A DNA stretch of 64,000 bases from JAHEDT01 sp963825615 (GCA_963825615.1 CAWGTV010000001.1:1116001-1180000); one strand, 5' to 3'. Positions 35,320-44,749 are shown, counted from the stretch's first letter. The notes: generated from the letters alone by a model not told the origin. Numbers and translations are program-made.

Positions 35320-37134
35320 TCAATGTTCCTCGAGGCTCCGGGTCATCAGGGCCCGGTTGTAGGCGGCCACGATATCGCGGCGGGAGATGATGCCGACCAG
35401 CTGGCGATGGGTGGCGCGGTCGACCACCGGCAGCTGCTCGATATTGCGATAGCCGATCTTGCGCATGGTCATATCCAGGTCCTCGTCGGCGTGGGCTGTG
35501 ATCACATCGGTAGTCGCCAGCTCCTTGACCACGACCAGGTCCATCAGGTCGCGTTCGAAGACCACCCCCATGAAGTCCTGCACCGAGATGATGCCGGACA
35601 GTTCTCCACGGCTGTTGACCAGGGGGAAGTTGGTGTGATGGGTCTGCTCAATGAAGCGGGCAAACTGGCCGAGCGGCATATTTTCCGGAACGGTCTCAAC
35701 GTCGCGCTCCATGACGTCGCCGACCTTGAGCGACTTCATGATGTTGCGCTCCTTGCCGGCTTCGAGATCGATGCCGGCACGCGACAGTTCAACGGTTTCG
35801 AGGCTGTCTTTCTTGAAATGACGCGCCACCGCAGTACCGATGACACAGGTCAGCATGATCGGTACGATAACCTCGTAGCTGTCGGTAATCTCGAAGAGAA
35901 GGAAGATTGCCGTCATCGGCGAATGTGTCGCAGCAGAGAGGAAGGCGCCCATGCCGACCAGGGCATAGGCTCCGGGCGCGATGTTGACCTGCGGCAACAG
36001 CATGGATGCGACCTTGCCGAAGAAACCACCGGTGACCGCGCCAAGATAAAGGCACGGGGCGAACAGTCCGCCGGGCAGGCCGGAGCCGAGGGTAATGGAC
36101 GTTGCGACCGCCTTGGCGATGATCAGAATACCGAGCAGGTACCAGGCCGGCTGGTGCAGGAGCTGGTCACCCATCAGCACTTTTTCGATGAACTCGTAAC
36201 CGTTGCCGAAAACCTGGGGACAGACAAAGCCGATCATACCAACCAAAAGGCCGCCGAGAACCGGCTTGGCCAGCTTGGGCAGCGGCAACCCGGAGAAATG
36301 ATCCTTAATACGAAAATGGATTTCAATGAACAGGGCGGCGAAGGCGCCGATCAGCAGACCGAGGAGAACGTACAGGATCAGTTCCCAGTAATTTTGTACC
36401 ACGTAAAGCGGTGCAGTAATCTCCGAGTGGTTGCCGAGCAAAGCCCGTGAAACGACAGTGGCCATACCGCTGGAGATGACGATGGAAGTGAAGCTCGACA
36501 GTTCGAACGCCGAGAGCAGTACGATTTCCTGTGCGAAGAACACCCCGGCAATCGGGGCGTTGAAGGTTGCCGCTACGCCGGCCGCGGCGCCGCACGCGAC
36601 CAGCACTTTTAGACGGTCGCCACTCATCTTGAACATCTGTCCGAACTGGGACCCGATCGCTCCGCCGATCATGGCGATCGGACCTTCCTGTCCAGCTGAA
36701 CCGCCACTGCCGATGGTGATCGCCGCCCCAAGGCCGCGGGTAAAGATCGGCCGCAGGTGAAGTTTGGCTCCACGCAGGTTGACCCGCTCGAGGAAGCCAG
36801 AGAAACCGCCCTTGAGGTCCTTGCCAAACCAGTGCCAGAGGGGGATGATCAGCAGGCCGCCAATCACCGGGCAGAGCACCACGGCCAGCCGCGTCAGGCT
36901 CCATTCTTCAAGGGAATAGCCAAACAGTTGCTGGCTCTGCTCAAATATGGCCCAACGGATAAAGGCAATGGTCTTGCGGAAAGCGTAGTTGCCCAACCCA
37001 CCTAGCAGGCCGATGACAACTGCAAGGATAATCAGGAAGGTGTTTTCGCTGATCCGGAAAGAGCTCTGCAGCACCCCCAGGGTCTGGCGCAAGCGCTCAA
37101 AAAATCTGTTCGACAGAAAAGAAAATTGCTGCAT
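35320..37134 (-). CDS. CLC-family chloride channel/antiporter with CBS domains
   Basis: A 604-residue membrane protein. The CLC core holds the conserved GSGGSAGQEGPIAMIGG (the Glu of GxEGP is the gating glutamate, with Gln in place of the usual Arg before it) and GSGLPGGLFAPCLYLGA. Two CBS domains fill the last 150 residues (VGDVMERDVETVPENMPL and DVITAHADEDLDMTMRKIGY). CLC proteins move chloride with or without proton exchange; the subtype cannot be decided from sequence. The ATG at 37134 lacks a strong ribosome-binding site. The helicase start lies just 1 bp after its stop. Confidence 0.92.
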   Translation of the reverse strand: MQQFSFLSNRFFERLRQTLGVLQSSFRISENTFLIILAVVIGLLGGLGNYAFRKTIAFIRWAIFEQSQQLFGYSLEEWSLTRLAVVLCPVIGGLLIIPLWHWFGKDLKGGFSGFLERVNLRGAKLHLRPIFTRGLGAAITIGSGGSAGQEGPIAMIGGAIGSQFGQMFKMSGDRLKVLVACGAAAGVAATFNAPIAGVFFAQEIVLLSAFELSSFTSIVISSGMATVVSRALLGNHSEITAPLYVVQNYWELILYVLLGLLIGAFAALFIEIHFRIKDHFSGLPLPKLAKPVLGGLLVGMIGFVCPQVFGNGYEFIEKVLMGDQLLHQPAWYLLGILIIAKAVATSITLGSGLPGGLFAPCLYLGAVTGGFFGKVASMLLPQVNIAPGAYALVGMGAFLSAATHSPMTAIFLLFEITDSYEVIVPIMLTCVIGTAVARHFKKDSLETVELSRAGIDLEAGKERNIMKSLKVGDVMERDVETVPENMPLGQFARFIEQTHHTNFPLVNSRGELSGIISVQDFMGVVFERDLMDLVVVKELATTDVITAHADEDLDMTMRKIGYRNIEQLPVVDRATHRQLVGIISRRDIVAAYNRALMTRSLEEH

Positions 37135-37423
37135 CGATTTATGTTAATTCTTCAGGTTATGAAACGTTGATATTACGGGAGAAAACGTCGGCAACCGGCC
37201 CATCGGTCGTAATTTTGCCACATGTTAATCTTCGCGTGTCGATTTGACAAAGCATTTATGCAAAATTTATCAGGGGATTTCACCCCCAACGCAAAAGCTG
37301 AACTGCGCTGGGGATGGAATCCCCCGAGAATGTGGAACTTATCTATGCGTCCGCAACCTCCGGCAACATTTTGCCGGTGGCCTGGGCCAACCTGCAACCG
37401 CAACAGGACGATCATGAAAAGAT
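37135..37423. other. Intergenic region with a short open frame
   Basis: 289 bp upstream of the CLC gene. A plus-strand frame 37314-37427 (37 residues, MESPENVELIYASATSGN...) has coding-like composition but no ribosome-binding site beyond GGGG and ends inside the stop of the lipoprotein gene; not called as a gene. Confidence 0.3.
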
Positions 37424-38059
37424 CTAGATAAGCCCCTTCGCTTTCAGATCCTTGGTGACGGTTTCAATAAAATCCGCAATCAGCTTTTCCAGGTTCTCCT
37501 CGACCACGGTCTCCAGTTGTGCCGACCAGATCAATTCAGCGTTGGCGGCATTGTAAAGGTTGGCCTCGACGGTCACAACCTCGAACTGGCTCACGGTTGC
37601 CGGCTGGTAGACAATGTCCCGGCTGCGCGCGTAATAGCTACCATAGTTGCGGTAGTAAGGATCAGGGTAATAGCCGCGCGGGCCGTAGTCATAACTCGAG
37701 ATCCGGCCGGGATTGACAACCTCCTCGGTACGCTTGCCGATGGCGCGGGCCAAGAGAACCGAATCGGCACCGTTTGCCCTGACCTTAGCCTCGATCTTCT
37801 CCTTGTTGACCTCTTCGCTTGCTGGCAGGTCACTGTAGCTGGCGATGCCGGTAACCCCAAAGGGGGCCAACTGTTTGCGGAACTCGTCCTCGAAGATGCG
37901 CCTGGTTGTCTCCTGTTTGGCAATGCCAATAATATAGACTTTCTTGACCTGGCCGCTATAGTTAGGGTCTTTCCAGGAGCCGGTGACAATTGTGCTGGAA
38001 CAGCCGGTGACCAGAAGCACCAGGAGAATCAGTCCTGTCCAGAGGGTGCGAAATTTCAT
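37424..38059 (-). CDS. Lipoprotein, DUF4136-like
   Basis: A 211-residue lipoprotein: signal peptide with lipobox LVTGC (Cys 20) then SSTIVTGSWKDP. The mature part has the pattern of the DUF4136 family (VYIIGIAKQETTRRIFEDEF, ANGADSVLLARAIGKRTEEV, TVEANLYNAANAELIWSAQLE), with a Tyr-rich insert YDYGPRGYYPDPYYRNYGSYY-like between about 130 and 155. It would sit on the periplasmic face of the outer or inner membrane. Function unknown. Its gene diverges from nhaA. Confidence 0.82.
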   Translation of the reverse strand: MKFRTLWTGLILLVLLVTGCSSTIVTGSWKDPNYSGQVKKVYIIGIAKQETTRRIFEDEFRKQLAPFGVTGIASYSDLPASEEVNKEKIEAKVRANGADSVLLARAIGKRTEEVVNPGRISSYDYGPRGYYPDPYYRNYGSYYARSRDIVYQPATVSQFEVVTVEANLYNAANAELIWSAQLETVVEENLEKLIADFIETVTKDLKAKGLI

Positions 38060-38389
38060 CGTGTAACGTTCCTTTCCTGAAAGATTGCGTAATCAATAAT
38101 GTTATTACATGTGCTAACGAATGTTTCGCGAGGGGCAATTGCCCACATGCAATTTTAAGCAATAGTAGCGCAAACGCCCTGATTGTAAACCTTAAAAGCC
38201 GCTTGCAGCAGACTTGCGGGCATTAACTTTGCCGCAGATCTGAGTTTGCCTGAGCAGTTGCCAGTTCTGGCCCCTAATGGTAAAGTTTCTGATATTCCGG
38301 ATAGATACTTGAGCCTTTCCGGGAGTCAGCACACAGGGTCGGTCAAACGCGGACAAGAGAGACGCTATTTTCCCCCATTGGAGATATCA
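38060..38389. other. Divergent promoter region lipoprotein/nhaA
   Basis: 330 bp without a gene. A perfect 12-bp palindrome GGGCAATTGCCC (38133-38144) is the most notable element and could be an operator; no known regulator site is recognised. Confidence 0.4.
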
Positions 38390-39625
38390 ATGCCCCCTTT
38401 TTTGAAGGAGTTCCTGAAGAAGGAGTCCTCGGTCGGCATCCTGCTGATGATTGCCACTGTGCTGGCGATGCTGTTTGCCAACTCACCGTTGCACAACCTC
38501 TATGATTATTTCCTGGAGACCCCCTTCGAGGTGCGCCTCGGACGCGATCTCCACATCGCCAAGCCCCTGCTTCTCTGGGTCAATGACGGCCTGATGGCGG
38601 TCTTCTTCTTCCTGATCGGCCTGGAGGTCAAACGCGAGGTACTGGTTGGCCAGCTGTCCAGCCGGGCGCAGATCATCCTCCCGGGTGTCGCGGCACTCGG
38701 CGGCATGGTCGTTCCCGCCCTGATCTACGTTCTGATCAACGCTGGAGATATTGCCGCCCTGAATGGCTGGGCGATTCCTGCGGCCACCGATATCGCCTTT
38801 GCCCTTGGCGTCCTCGCCCTGCTTGGCGACCGGGTGCCCCCCTCGCTGAAGATCTTCCTGCTCGCCCTGGCAATCATGGACGACCTCGGCGCGATCGTCA
38901 TCATCGCCCTGTTCTACTCCGGCGACCTCTCCATCAGCATGTTGGTCATGGCCCACCTCTGCCTGCTCGTGCTGTTTATCTTGAATCGCATGAAAGTCGA
39001 GAACTTAGCCCCCTACCTCTGGATAGGTGCTTTTCTCTGGGTATTCGTGCTCAAGTCCGGCGTGCATGCCACGCTGGCCGGTGTTGCGCTGGCCTTCGCT
39101 ATCCCGCTGCACAGCAAGAAGAGACCCGGCTACTCGCCGCTGGAATATTTCGAGCATGAATTGCACCCGTGGGTGAATTACCTCATCCTGCCGGTGTTCG
39201 CCTTCGCAAACGCCGGCATCCCGCTGGCCGGCATGGGCATCGGCGATCTTTTTCACCCGGTCCCGCTCGGCATCATGTTGGGTCTGGTTATCGGCAAACT
39301 GGTCGGTGTTTACGGTTTCTCGACCCTGGCCATCAAGCTGGGCATCGCGCAGCTGCCCGCCAGGGCCACATCCCGCCACCTGTTCGGGGTCGCAGCCCTG
39401 TGCGGAATCGGCTTCACCATGAGCCTGTTCATCGGCGGCCTGGCCTTCGAGCATCTCGGTGGCGATGCAGAGGCTTACCTGTTGACGCACCGGATTGGCA
39501 TCCTCACCGGATCCCTGATCGCCGGGATCGGCGGTTACCTGATCCTCAAGCTGACGCCGCCCGCGCGTCAACCGGTCCCAGGGGCACAGGGCCCAGCGAG
39601 CGACAGCCCAGGGTCGAATAGTTAG
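38390..39625 (+). CDS. nhaA: Na+/H+ antiporter NhaA
   Basis: A 411-residue, twelve-helix sodium/proton antiporter that exports Na+ using the proton gradient. The ion-binding pair Asp164-Asp165 (IMDDLGAI) and Asp134 (TDIAFALG) are conserved, as are GLEVKRE and GIGFTMSLFIGGLAF. Length fits the family. GGAGAT before the ATG at 38390 sets the start; the frame extends 48 codons further without support. The C-terminal tail (PARQPVPGAQGPASDS) is low-complexity and species-specific. Suits a marine or saline habitat (inference). Confidence 0.95.
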   Translation: MPPFLKEFLKKESSVGILLMIATVLAMLFANSPLHNLYDYFLETPFEVRLGRDLHIAKPLLLWVNDGLMAVFFFLIGLEVKREVLVGQLSSRAQIILPGVAALGGMVVPALIYVLINAGDIAALNGWAIPAATDIAFALGVLALLGDRVPPSLKIFLLALAIMDDLGAIVIIALFYSGDLSISMLVMAHLCLLVLFILNRMKVENLAPYLWIGAFLWVFVLKSGVHATLAGVALAFAIPLHSKKRPGYSPLEYFEHELHPWVNYLILPVFAFANAGIPLAGMGIGDLFHPVPLGIMLGLVIGKLVGVYGFSTLAIKLGIAQLPARATSRHLFGVAALCGIGFTMSLFIGGLAFEHLGGDAEAYLLTHRIGILTGSLIAGIGGYLILKLTPPARQPVPGAQGPASDSPGSNS

Positions 39626-39920
39626 CAAAGCGATATGCACTCTACAATGCCGCCGCACAACCGGAGCGTGCCGTGGCGGTATTGACCTATGAAGTCAATG
39701 AATGTTCCGATGATATTTGAAGAATTTGTGTTAATGTGCAAATCAACTCTTGCCTGCCGGGAAGCACACCAGAAAGACGTCTCGGAGAGCGGCAAGCGTG
39801 CGGTCAAGGATGTCGGGTTGAAATAAGCTGAGCGTTTGCTTGCAGCCGTGCAGCATGAACCCGGCGGGCCGGGGTCTTGCTTTTGTCGATGATCGGCTTG
39901 CGCCGAACGGGAGAAGATTA
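39626..39920. other. Gap between nhaA and the TAXI receptor
   Basis: 295 bp. A 45-residue frame at 39689-39826 (contains MIFEEFVLMCKSTLACREAH) has no ribosome-binding site and is not called. No clear terminator for nhaA. Confidence 0.3.
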
Positions 39921-40865
39921 ATGAAATTGCTGCTATGGCTGGGCCTGTTGACCTGGCTTTCGATCGCTCCGGTCCTGGCGATCGACCTGCGCCTGATGAC
40001 CGGTGACGAACAGGGGACCTATTACCAGATCGGCCAGGAGATCGCAAAACAGACCGACAAGGTCGGGATCAACCTCCAGGTCCTCCCCTCGGACGGATCC
40101 TGGGCCAACATCGTCGCCCTGTTCAACAATGACACCGAGTTCGCCATTTTCCAGCTGGATGCCTACATGAAGGCGGCGCGCAACTTCTACCAGAACACCG
40201 CCCAGGAGATCCAGGACGAGATCAAGGTGGTCATGCCGCTTTACCACGACGAAATCCATGTCATCAAGGCGAAGGAGAGACAACTCGATTTTGCCGGTGA
40301 GGAGACCTTCATTGTCAGCTGCGGTCCCGCGAGCAGCGGATCATGCATCACCGCCGATGTCATCGCCGACTTTTATGGCAAACAATTCACCTATGTCAAT
40401 GAAAGTTACGAGCAGTCACTGATCGACCTCAAGACCGGCAAACTCGACTTGGTGATCATTACGGCCGGCAAACCTTACAAGCTGCTGACCGAACAGACCG
40501 GTCTCGACCTGGTTGCCCTGCCGCGGACCAAGAAAGCGGCCGAAATCTACCTGTACACGACCATCACCCCGGACGATTATGCCTGGCTCGACCGACCGGT
40601 GGAGACCTACGGGGTACGCTCCGTTCTGGCCACCATGATCCAAGAGCAGGATGGTTTGGCCAATGACCTGGTCGGCACTGTGCACTTCACTATCCTGATC
40701 AACGAAGAGCGGCTGAAAAAACATGGCCACCCCAAATGGAATGAGGTCATGTTCAAAGGGTACAATGCAAAGATCGCCCACAAGGCCGTGCTCGAATCGA
40801 TCGGCGCATGCAACCTGCTGAGGAGTTATGGCTACAATTGCCAATTGCTGGTCAAAGATGATTGA
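39921..40865 (+). CDS. TAXI-type TRAP solute receptor
   Basis: A 314-residue exported binding protein: signal peptide LLLWLGLLTWLSIAPVLA, then RLMTGDEQGTYYQIGQEIAKQ, which is the TAXI family N-terminus, and a periplasmic two-lobed fold. It presents a carboxylate or amino acid to a TRAP permease. No TRAP membrane subunits lie nearby, so it is an orphan or works with a distant permease. GGGAGAAG precedes the ATG at 39921. A Cys pair (SCGPASSGSCITAD) is unusual but plausible for a disulfide. Confidence 0.82.
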   Translation: MKLLLWLGLLTWLSIAPVLAIDLRLMTGDEQGTYYQIGQEIAKQTDKVGINLQVLPSDGSWANIVALFNNDTEFAIFQLDAYMKAARNFYQNTAQEIQDEIKVVMPLYHDEIHVIKAKERQLDFAGEETFIVSCGPASSGSCITADVIADFYGKQFTYVNESYEQSLIDLKTGKLDLVIITAGKPYKLLTEQTGLDLVALPRTKKAAEIYLYTTITPDDYAWLDRPVETYGVRSVLATMIQEQDGLANDLVGTVHFTILINEERLKKHGHPKWNEVMFKGYNAKIAHKAVLESIGACNLLRSYGYNCQLLVKDD

Positions 40866-40971
40866 GAGCTATTATTGAATGAATTTTTAATCACCCATTT
40901 TTCTGGCCCTGTTTTCCAAATAAAGATTAGCTGTTAAGATGTCAACATTGCTCAACAAGGCGATAAAACAT

Positions 40972-41086
40972 CATAACGACAAGACACAGAGGGAGGGAAA
41001 AGTAAAGACGCAGGGAAAGTCACGCTTTTTGTAAACAGCGATAACTTTTTACATCTTTCTGTCTCCTTGGTGCTTTTGCGATAACC
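40972..41086. repeat. Interspersed hairpin repeat, family 1, copy C (diverged)
   Basis: An imperfect inverted repeat: ATAACGACAAGACACAGAGG ... at the 5' side and CTTGGTGCTTTTGCGATAACC-like at the 3' side, with internal AAGACGCAGGGAAAG. More diverged than copies A and B. Confidence 0.5.
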
Positions 41087-41151
41087 AGGTTTTATGTAAC
41101 TTATCTTTTCAGGATATAGCTCAATTTTGTCTGGCTGAACGATCGGAAATA

Positions 41152-41751
41152 ATGCACCAGATAGCTTGCCACGAATGTGACCTGATCCATAATATCCCGC
41201 CAATGCCGACACGGGCTGCGGCGCGCTGCGTGCGTTGCGGATCGGTGCTGTTCCGCGCCCAACCAGACAGCATCAACCGCACCCTGGCCTGGACCATTGC
41301 CGGACTGGTGCTCTACGTCGTGGCCGTCACTTTTCCATTCCTGGCCATGAAGAGTGGCGCGATTATCCGAGAGACCGGTCTGCTGAGCGGTATTCATCAG
41401 CTGTACGAGCAGGGGATTATCCCGCTGACGGCCCTTGTGTTGCTGACCTGCGTCTTGGTCCCCCTGCTGCAGATGCTCGCCCTGCTCTATATCTTCATCC
41501 CTCTGAAGCTGAATATCCGACTCCCATTTGCCATCCCCGTGTTTCGCCTGTTCCAGCATGTCAAACCCTGGAGCATGATGGAAATATACATGCTGGGCAT
41601 CCTGGTCGCCATCGTCAAACTCGGCAAGATGGCGACCATTGTCCCTGGCCTGGCCGTGTTTGCCTTCGGGCTGCTGATTTTCGCGTTGACCTTTGCAATT
41701 TCGGCGGTCGATACCCACATGGTCTGGGAACGCCTGGAGAAAGCGCCGTGA
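41152..41751 (+). CDS. PqiA-like membrane protein, first half
   Basis: A 199-residue protein corresponding to one half of PqiA: an N-terminal zinc ribbon (CHECDLIHNI ... CVRCGSVLF) and four membrane helices (TIAGLVLYVVAVTFPFLAM; LTALVLLTCVLVPLLQMLALLYIFI; MLGILVAIVKLGKMATI; LAVFAFGLLIFALTFAISAVD). PqiA is the inner-membrane partner of the PqiB lipid-transport bridge. Its stop overlaps the GTG start of the second half, and both are followed by pqiB and pqiC, so all four form one operon. E. coli PqiA is a single 417-residue protein. Confidence 0.85.
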   Translation: MHQIACHECDLIHNIPPMPTRAAARCVRCGSVLFRAQPDSINRTLAWTIAGLVLYVVAVTFPFLAMKSGAIIRETGLLSGIHQLYEQGIIPLTALVLLTCVLVPLLQMLALLYIFIPLKLNIRLPFAIPVFRLFQHVKPWSMMEIYMLGILVAIVKLGKMATIVPGLAVFAFGLLIFALTFAISAVDTHMVWERLEKAP

Positions 41752-42383
41752 ACGCAAACTATACTTCGGCAAAAAGCCTGGGGCTGGTCAGCTGCCACGA
41801 CTGTCACCTGCTCAGCCGTTGGCAGGAGCCCTCGCGCGGCCAGGCGGCACATTGCCCGCGCTGCGGCGCCGCACTGCATCAGCGCCGTCCGAACAGCCTC
41901 GCCCGCACCTGGGCCCTGGTGCTGGCGGCCATGATCTTCTACATTCCAGCCAATGTCCTGCCAATGACGGTGACCTCGGCGTTGGGCGCAACCCAGGCAG
42001 ACACCATCATGAGCGGTGTGATCTACTTCATCCACAGCGGTTCCTGGGAGATCGCCCTGGTGATTTTTACCGCGAGCATCTTCGTGCCGTTTATGAAGTT
42101 CATGATCCTGATCTACCTGCTGCTGTCCATCCAATTCAAATCGATCAAACGGCCCAAGGATCGCACCCGGCTCTATCAGCTCACGGAAGCGATCGGCCGA
42201 TGGTCGATGCTCGACGTCTACGTTGTGACCATTCTGATCGCCCTGGTCAAACTCGGTATCTTGGCTAACATTGACGCCGGTCCGGCCGTCATCTATTTTG
42301 CTGCAGTCGTCGTGGTGACCATGCTGGCTGCGGAAAGTTTCGACCCACGCCTGATCTGGGATGTTGTGGAGGAGGAATCATGA
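41748..42383 (+). CDS. PqiA-like membrane protein, second half
   Basis: A 211-residue paralogue of the preceding gene, with its own zinc ribbon (CHDCHLLSRW ... CPRCGAALHQ) and four helices (LVLAAMIFYIPANVLPMTV; GSWEIALVIFTASIFVPFMKFMILIYLLL; VYVVTILIALVKLGILANI; VIYFAAVVVVTMLAAESFD). It starts with GTG at 41748 inside the stop of the first half, and its own stop overlaps the pqiB start (ATGA). An open frame beginning at 41235 contains it, but the upstream part overlaps the first gene out of frame and is not coding. Confidence 0.85.
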   Translation: MNANYTSAKSLGLVSCHDCHLLSRWQEPSRGQAAHCPRCGAALHQRRPNSLARTWALVLAAMIFYIPANVLPMTVTSALGATQADTIMSGVIYFIHSGSWEIALVIFTASIFVPFMKFMILIYLLLSIQFKSIKRPKDRTRLYQLTEAIGRWSMLDVYVVTILIALVKLGILANIDAGPAVIYFAAVVVVTMLAAESFDPRLIWDVVEEES

Positions 42384-44056
42384 GTGAAGAAAAACCGGAG
42401 ATGACCCATGTCGCACAGGCTCCGCAAGCGGCCGTGCAGACCAAGCGCACCTTCTCGATCGTCTGGGTCGTGCCCATAATCGCCCTGTTGATCGGCGGCG
42501 GGCTGGCCTACAAGGCGATGACGGAAAAGGGCCCGACCATTACCATCAGCTTCGTTACCGCCGAAGGCCTAGAAGCGGACAAGACCAGGATCATGTACAA
42601 GGATGTCGAGATCGGCAAGGTCTCCGGGATCGCCTTGAGTGAAGACCTTTCCGGAGTCGTCGTCACCGTCAACATGGACAGAGAGGCAGAGGAGTTCATG
42701 ACCGAGGGTACCCAGTTCTGGGTGGTGCGCGCACGCGTGGCCGCGGGAGAAGTCTCGGGCTTGGGGACGCTGTTCTCCGGGGCTTACATCGGCATCAATC
42801 CTTCCCGGCAAGGCAAATCGCAAAAACATTTCAAGGGTCTGGAAAAGCCGCCAATTATGACTGCGGGGCAAGCGGGCCGACATTTTATCCTGGAGTCAGC
42901 AACCCTTGGCTCACTCGATCTCGGTTCGCCGATCTACTATCGTGGCATCAAGGTCGGCAAGGTGGTCGATTACGACTTTGACGAACAGGCGGAGCAGGTG
43001 CTCATCAAGGTCTTCGTCGATGCGCCTTTTCACGAGAAGGTGCTCAAGAATACCCGTTTCTGGAACGCCAGCGGGGTCGATTTCACCATGGATGCGACCG
43101 GCATCAAGCTGGATACACAATCTTTGGTCTCAGTCATGACGGGGGGCATGGCCTTCGGGCTGCGCCAGTACGACCAGCCGGGAGAACCGGCGGAAGAAAA
43201 TCAAAAATTCCAGCTCTACCCGAACCAGGAGGCCAGCAATGAGGATGTTTACACGGTCAAGCGCTCTTTCCTGATGTACTTCGACCAGAGCGTTCGCGGT
43301 CTGTCGCCGGGCGCGCCGGTCGAAATCAAGGGGATCAAGGTCGGTGAAGTGGTCAGTGTCGAGCTGCAATATGACTTAAAACACCTTGATTTCCTTATCC
43401 CGGTTCAGATCGTGATGGAACCTGAACGGATGAAATCGCTCATTACCGAGGAAGGCGACATCGTCGTGGGGCAGGCCAAGGAGCAAGAGATCCAAGAAGG
43501 TGAGGCAAACAAGACTCTGCAGATCGACCGCTACCAGCAGTTGATCGAAAAAGGGTTACGGGCGCAACTGAAAACCGGCAGCCTGCTGACCGGACAGCTC
43601 TATATCGATCTCGACTTCTATCCGGAGGCACCAAAAGCCACATTAAAGGAGCAGAACGGCTACCCGGTCTTCCCGACGATCCCGACGCCGCTGGAACGCA
43701 TTGTCGATCGGGTCGACAATATCCTCAGCAAAGTTGAGCAGGTGCCCTTTGGCAAGATCGGCGAGGAGCTTCAGGTTGCAGTCAAAGAGCTGAGTGCGAC
43801 GCTTGGTGAGATCAAGTCCATGTCGGGCCAGGTCAACCAGGAGACGATTCCGAAAGTCAATGCCGCCATCGAAAATCTGCAGGAGGTCTTGCAGGGTATC
43901 GAGTCGACCCTGGGGCCGGACTCAGCGTTGAACTACAACGCCCGTACGGTCACCAATGAACTGTCCATGGCGATTCGTTCCATCCGCTCCCTGCTGGAGT
44001 ACCTGGAGCGTAATCCACAGGCCCTGATCCTCGGCAAGGAGGGAGACAAGCAATGA
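42380..44056 (+). CDS. pqiB: PqiB-like MCE-domain lipid transport protein
   Basis: A 558-residue protein: an N-terminal membrane anchor (FSIVWVVPIIALLIGGGLAYKA), three MCE (MlaD-like) domains (GPTITISFVTAEGLEADKTRIMYKDVEIGKV; ESATLGSLDLGSPIYYRGIKVGKV; YFDQSVRGLSPGAPVEIKGIKVGEV) and a long helical C-terminus (VKELSATLGEIKSMSGQVN). Such proteins form hexameric tubes joining inner and outer membranes. It overlaps pqiA-2 and pqiC by 4 bp on each side. Confidence 0.92.
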   Translation: MSEEKPEMTHVAQAPQAAVQTKRTFSIVWVVPIIALLIGGGLAYKAMTEKGPTITISFVTAEGLEADKTRIMYKDVEIGKVSGIALSEDLSGVVVTVNMDREAEEFMTEGTQFWVVRARVAAGEVSGLGTLFSGAYIGINPSRQGKSQKHFKGLEKPPIMTAGQAGRHFILESATLGSLDLGSPIYYRGIKVGKVVDYDFDEQAEQVLIKVFVDAPFHEKVLKNTRFWNASGVDFTMDATGIKLDTQSLVSVMTGGMAFGLRQYDQPGEPAEENQKFQLYPNQEASNEDVYTVKRSFLMYFDQSVRGLSPGAPVEIKGIKVGEVVSVELQYDLKHLDFLIPVQIVMEPERMKSLITEEGDIVVGQAKEQEIQEGEANKTLQIDRYQQLIEKGLRAQLKTGSLLTGQLYIDLDFYPEAPKATLKEQNGYPVFPTIPTPLERIVDRVDNILSKVEQVPFGKIGEELQVAVKELSATLGEIKSMSGQVNQETIPKVNAAIENLQEVLQGIESTLGPDSALNYNARTVTNELSMAIRSIRSLLEYLERNPQALILGKEGDKQ

Positions 44057-44673
44057 TCACCCGCACACGTTATCTCGTCAGAACCGCCGGGCTCCTGATG
44101 GCTTGCCTGCTTTTGCTGGCAGGCTGTCTCAGCCGCAGTGCCCCTCATGTTACTTATTTCAGTTTTCTGACCATGGCACAGCTGGATGAACCGCAGGCCC
44201 TCGCCGCCCTCCCCGAGGTCGTATTGGGGGTCGGCCCCATAACGGTTCCGGACCAGCTGAAACGTGCGCAGATCGCCACGCGCCAGTATGGCAACCAGTT
44301 TAAATTCGACGAGTTCAATCGCTGGGTCGGCGTTTTGGAAAACGACTTGACGACCGTCCTGGGGGAAAACCTCGGGCAATTGCTCAGCACGGAAAAGATC
44401 GACTTTTTCCCCTTTATGCCTCATTACAAGCCGACCTACCGGATCGCCGTCGATGTGATCCGCCTGGACGGCGCGCTTGATGGCGAGGCCGTGCTCACTG
44501 CTCGCTGGGCGATCTCGGATGCCACCGGCAAGGAGCTGCTGGCCAGCGGCAAAAGCGATTATCGACAAGCTTTGAGCGAGGCAAGCTTTGCTGCTCTGGT
44601 CAGAGCGGAGAGTCAGCTGCTCGCGGCACTAAGCAAAGAAATTGCCGGAGAGATTGTGCCCCTGGCGAAATAG
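44053..44673 (+). CDS. pqiC: PqiC-like outer-membrane lipoprotein
   Basis: A 206-residue lipoprotein (lipobox LLAGC, Cys 25) of the PqiC/YmbA family, which anchors the distal end of the PqiB bridge at the outer membrane. Blocks VVLGVGPITVPDQLKRAQIATRQ and WVGVLENDLTTVLGENLGQLL fit the family. Start overlaps the pqiB stop by 4 bp. The gene ends before a perfect palindrome acting as terminator. Confidence 0.88.
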   Translation: MITRTRYLVRTAGLLMACLLLLAGCLSRSAPHVTYFSFLTMAQLDEPQALAALPEVVLGVGPITVPDQLKRAQIATRQYGNQFKFDEFNRWVGVLENDLTTVLGENLGQLLSTEKIDFFPFMPHYKPTYRIAVDVIRLDGALDGEAVLTARWAISDATGKELLASGKSDYRQALSEASFAALVRAESQLLAALSKEIAGEIVPLAK

Positions 44674-44696
44674 GCCGCATCCCATACCATGCAAAA

Positions 44697-44730
44697 CCGG
44701 AAGGGCCCTTCAATTGAAGGGCCCTTCCGG
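44697..44730. terminator. Perfect 34-bp palindrome between pqiC and pagL
   Basis: CCGGAAGGGCCCTTCAA and its exact complement meet with no central spacer. On the minus strand the hairpin is followed by TTTTGC, so it can end transcription of the pagL-like gene; on the plus strand the tract is weak. Confidence 0.75.
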
Positions 44731-44749
44731 TCTCGACATCTCCCCTTTG

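Noticed and set aside
37135..37260. Fluoride riboswitch upstream of the CLC gene
   Set aside because: The fluoride-specific CLC type is not indicated by the protein sequence, and I see no conserved crcB-motif core in the leader.
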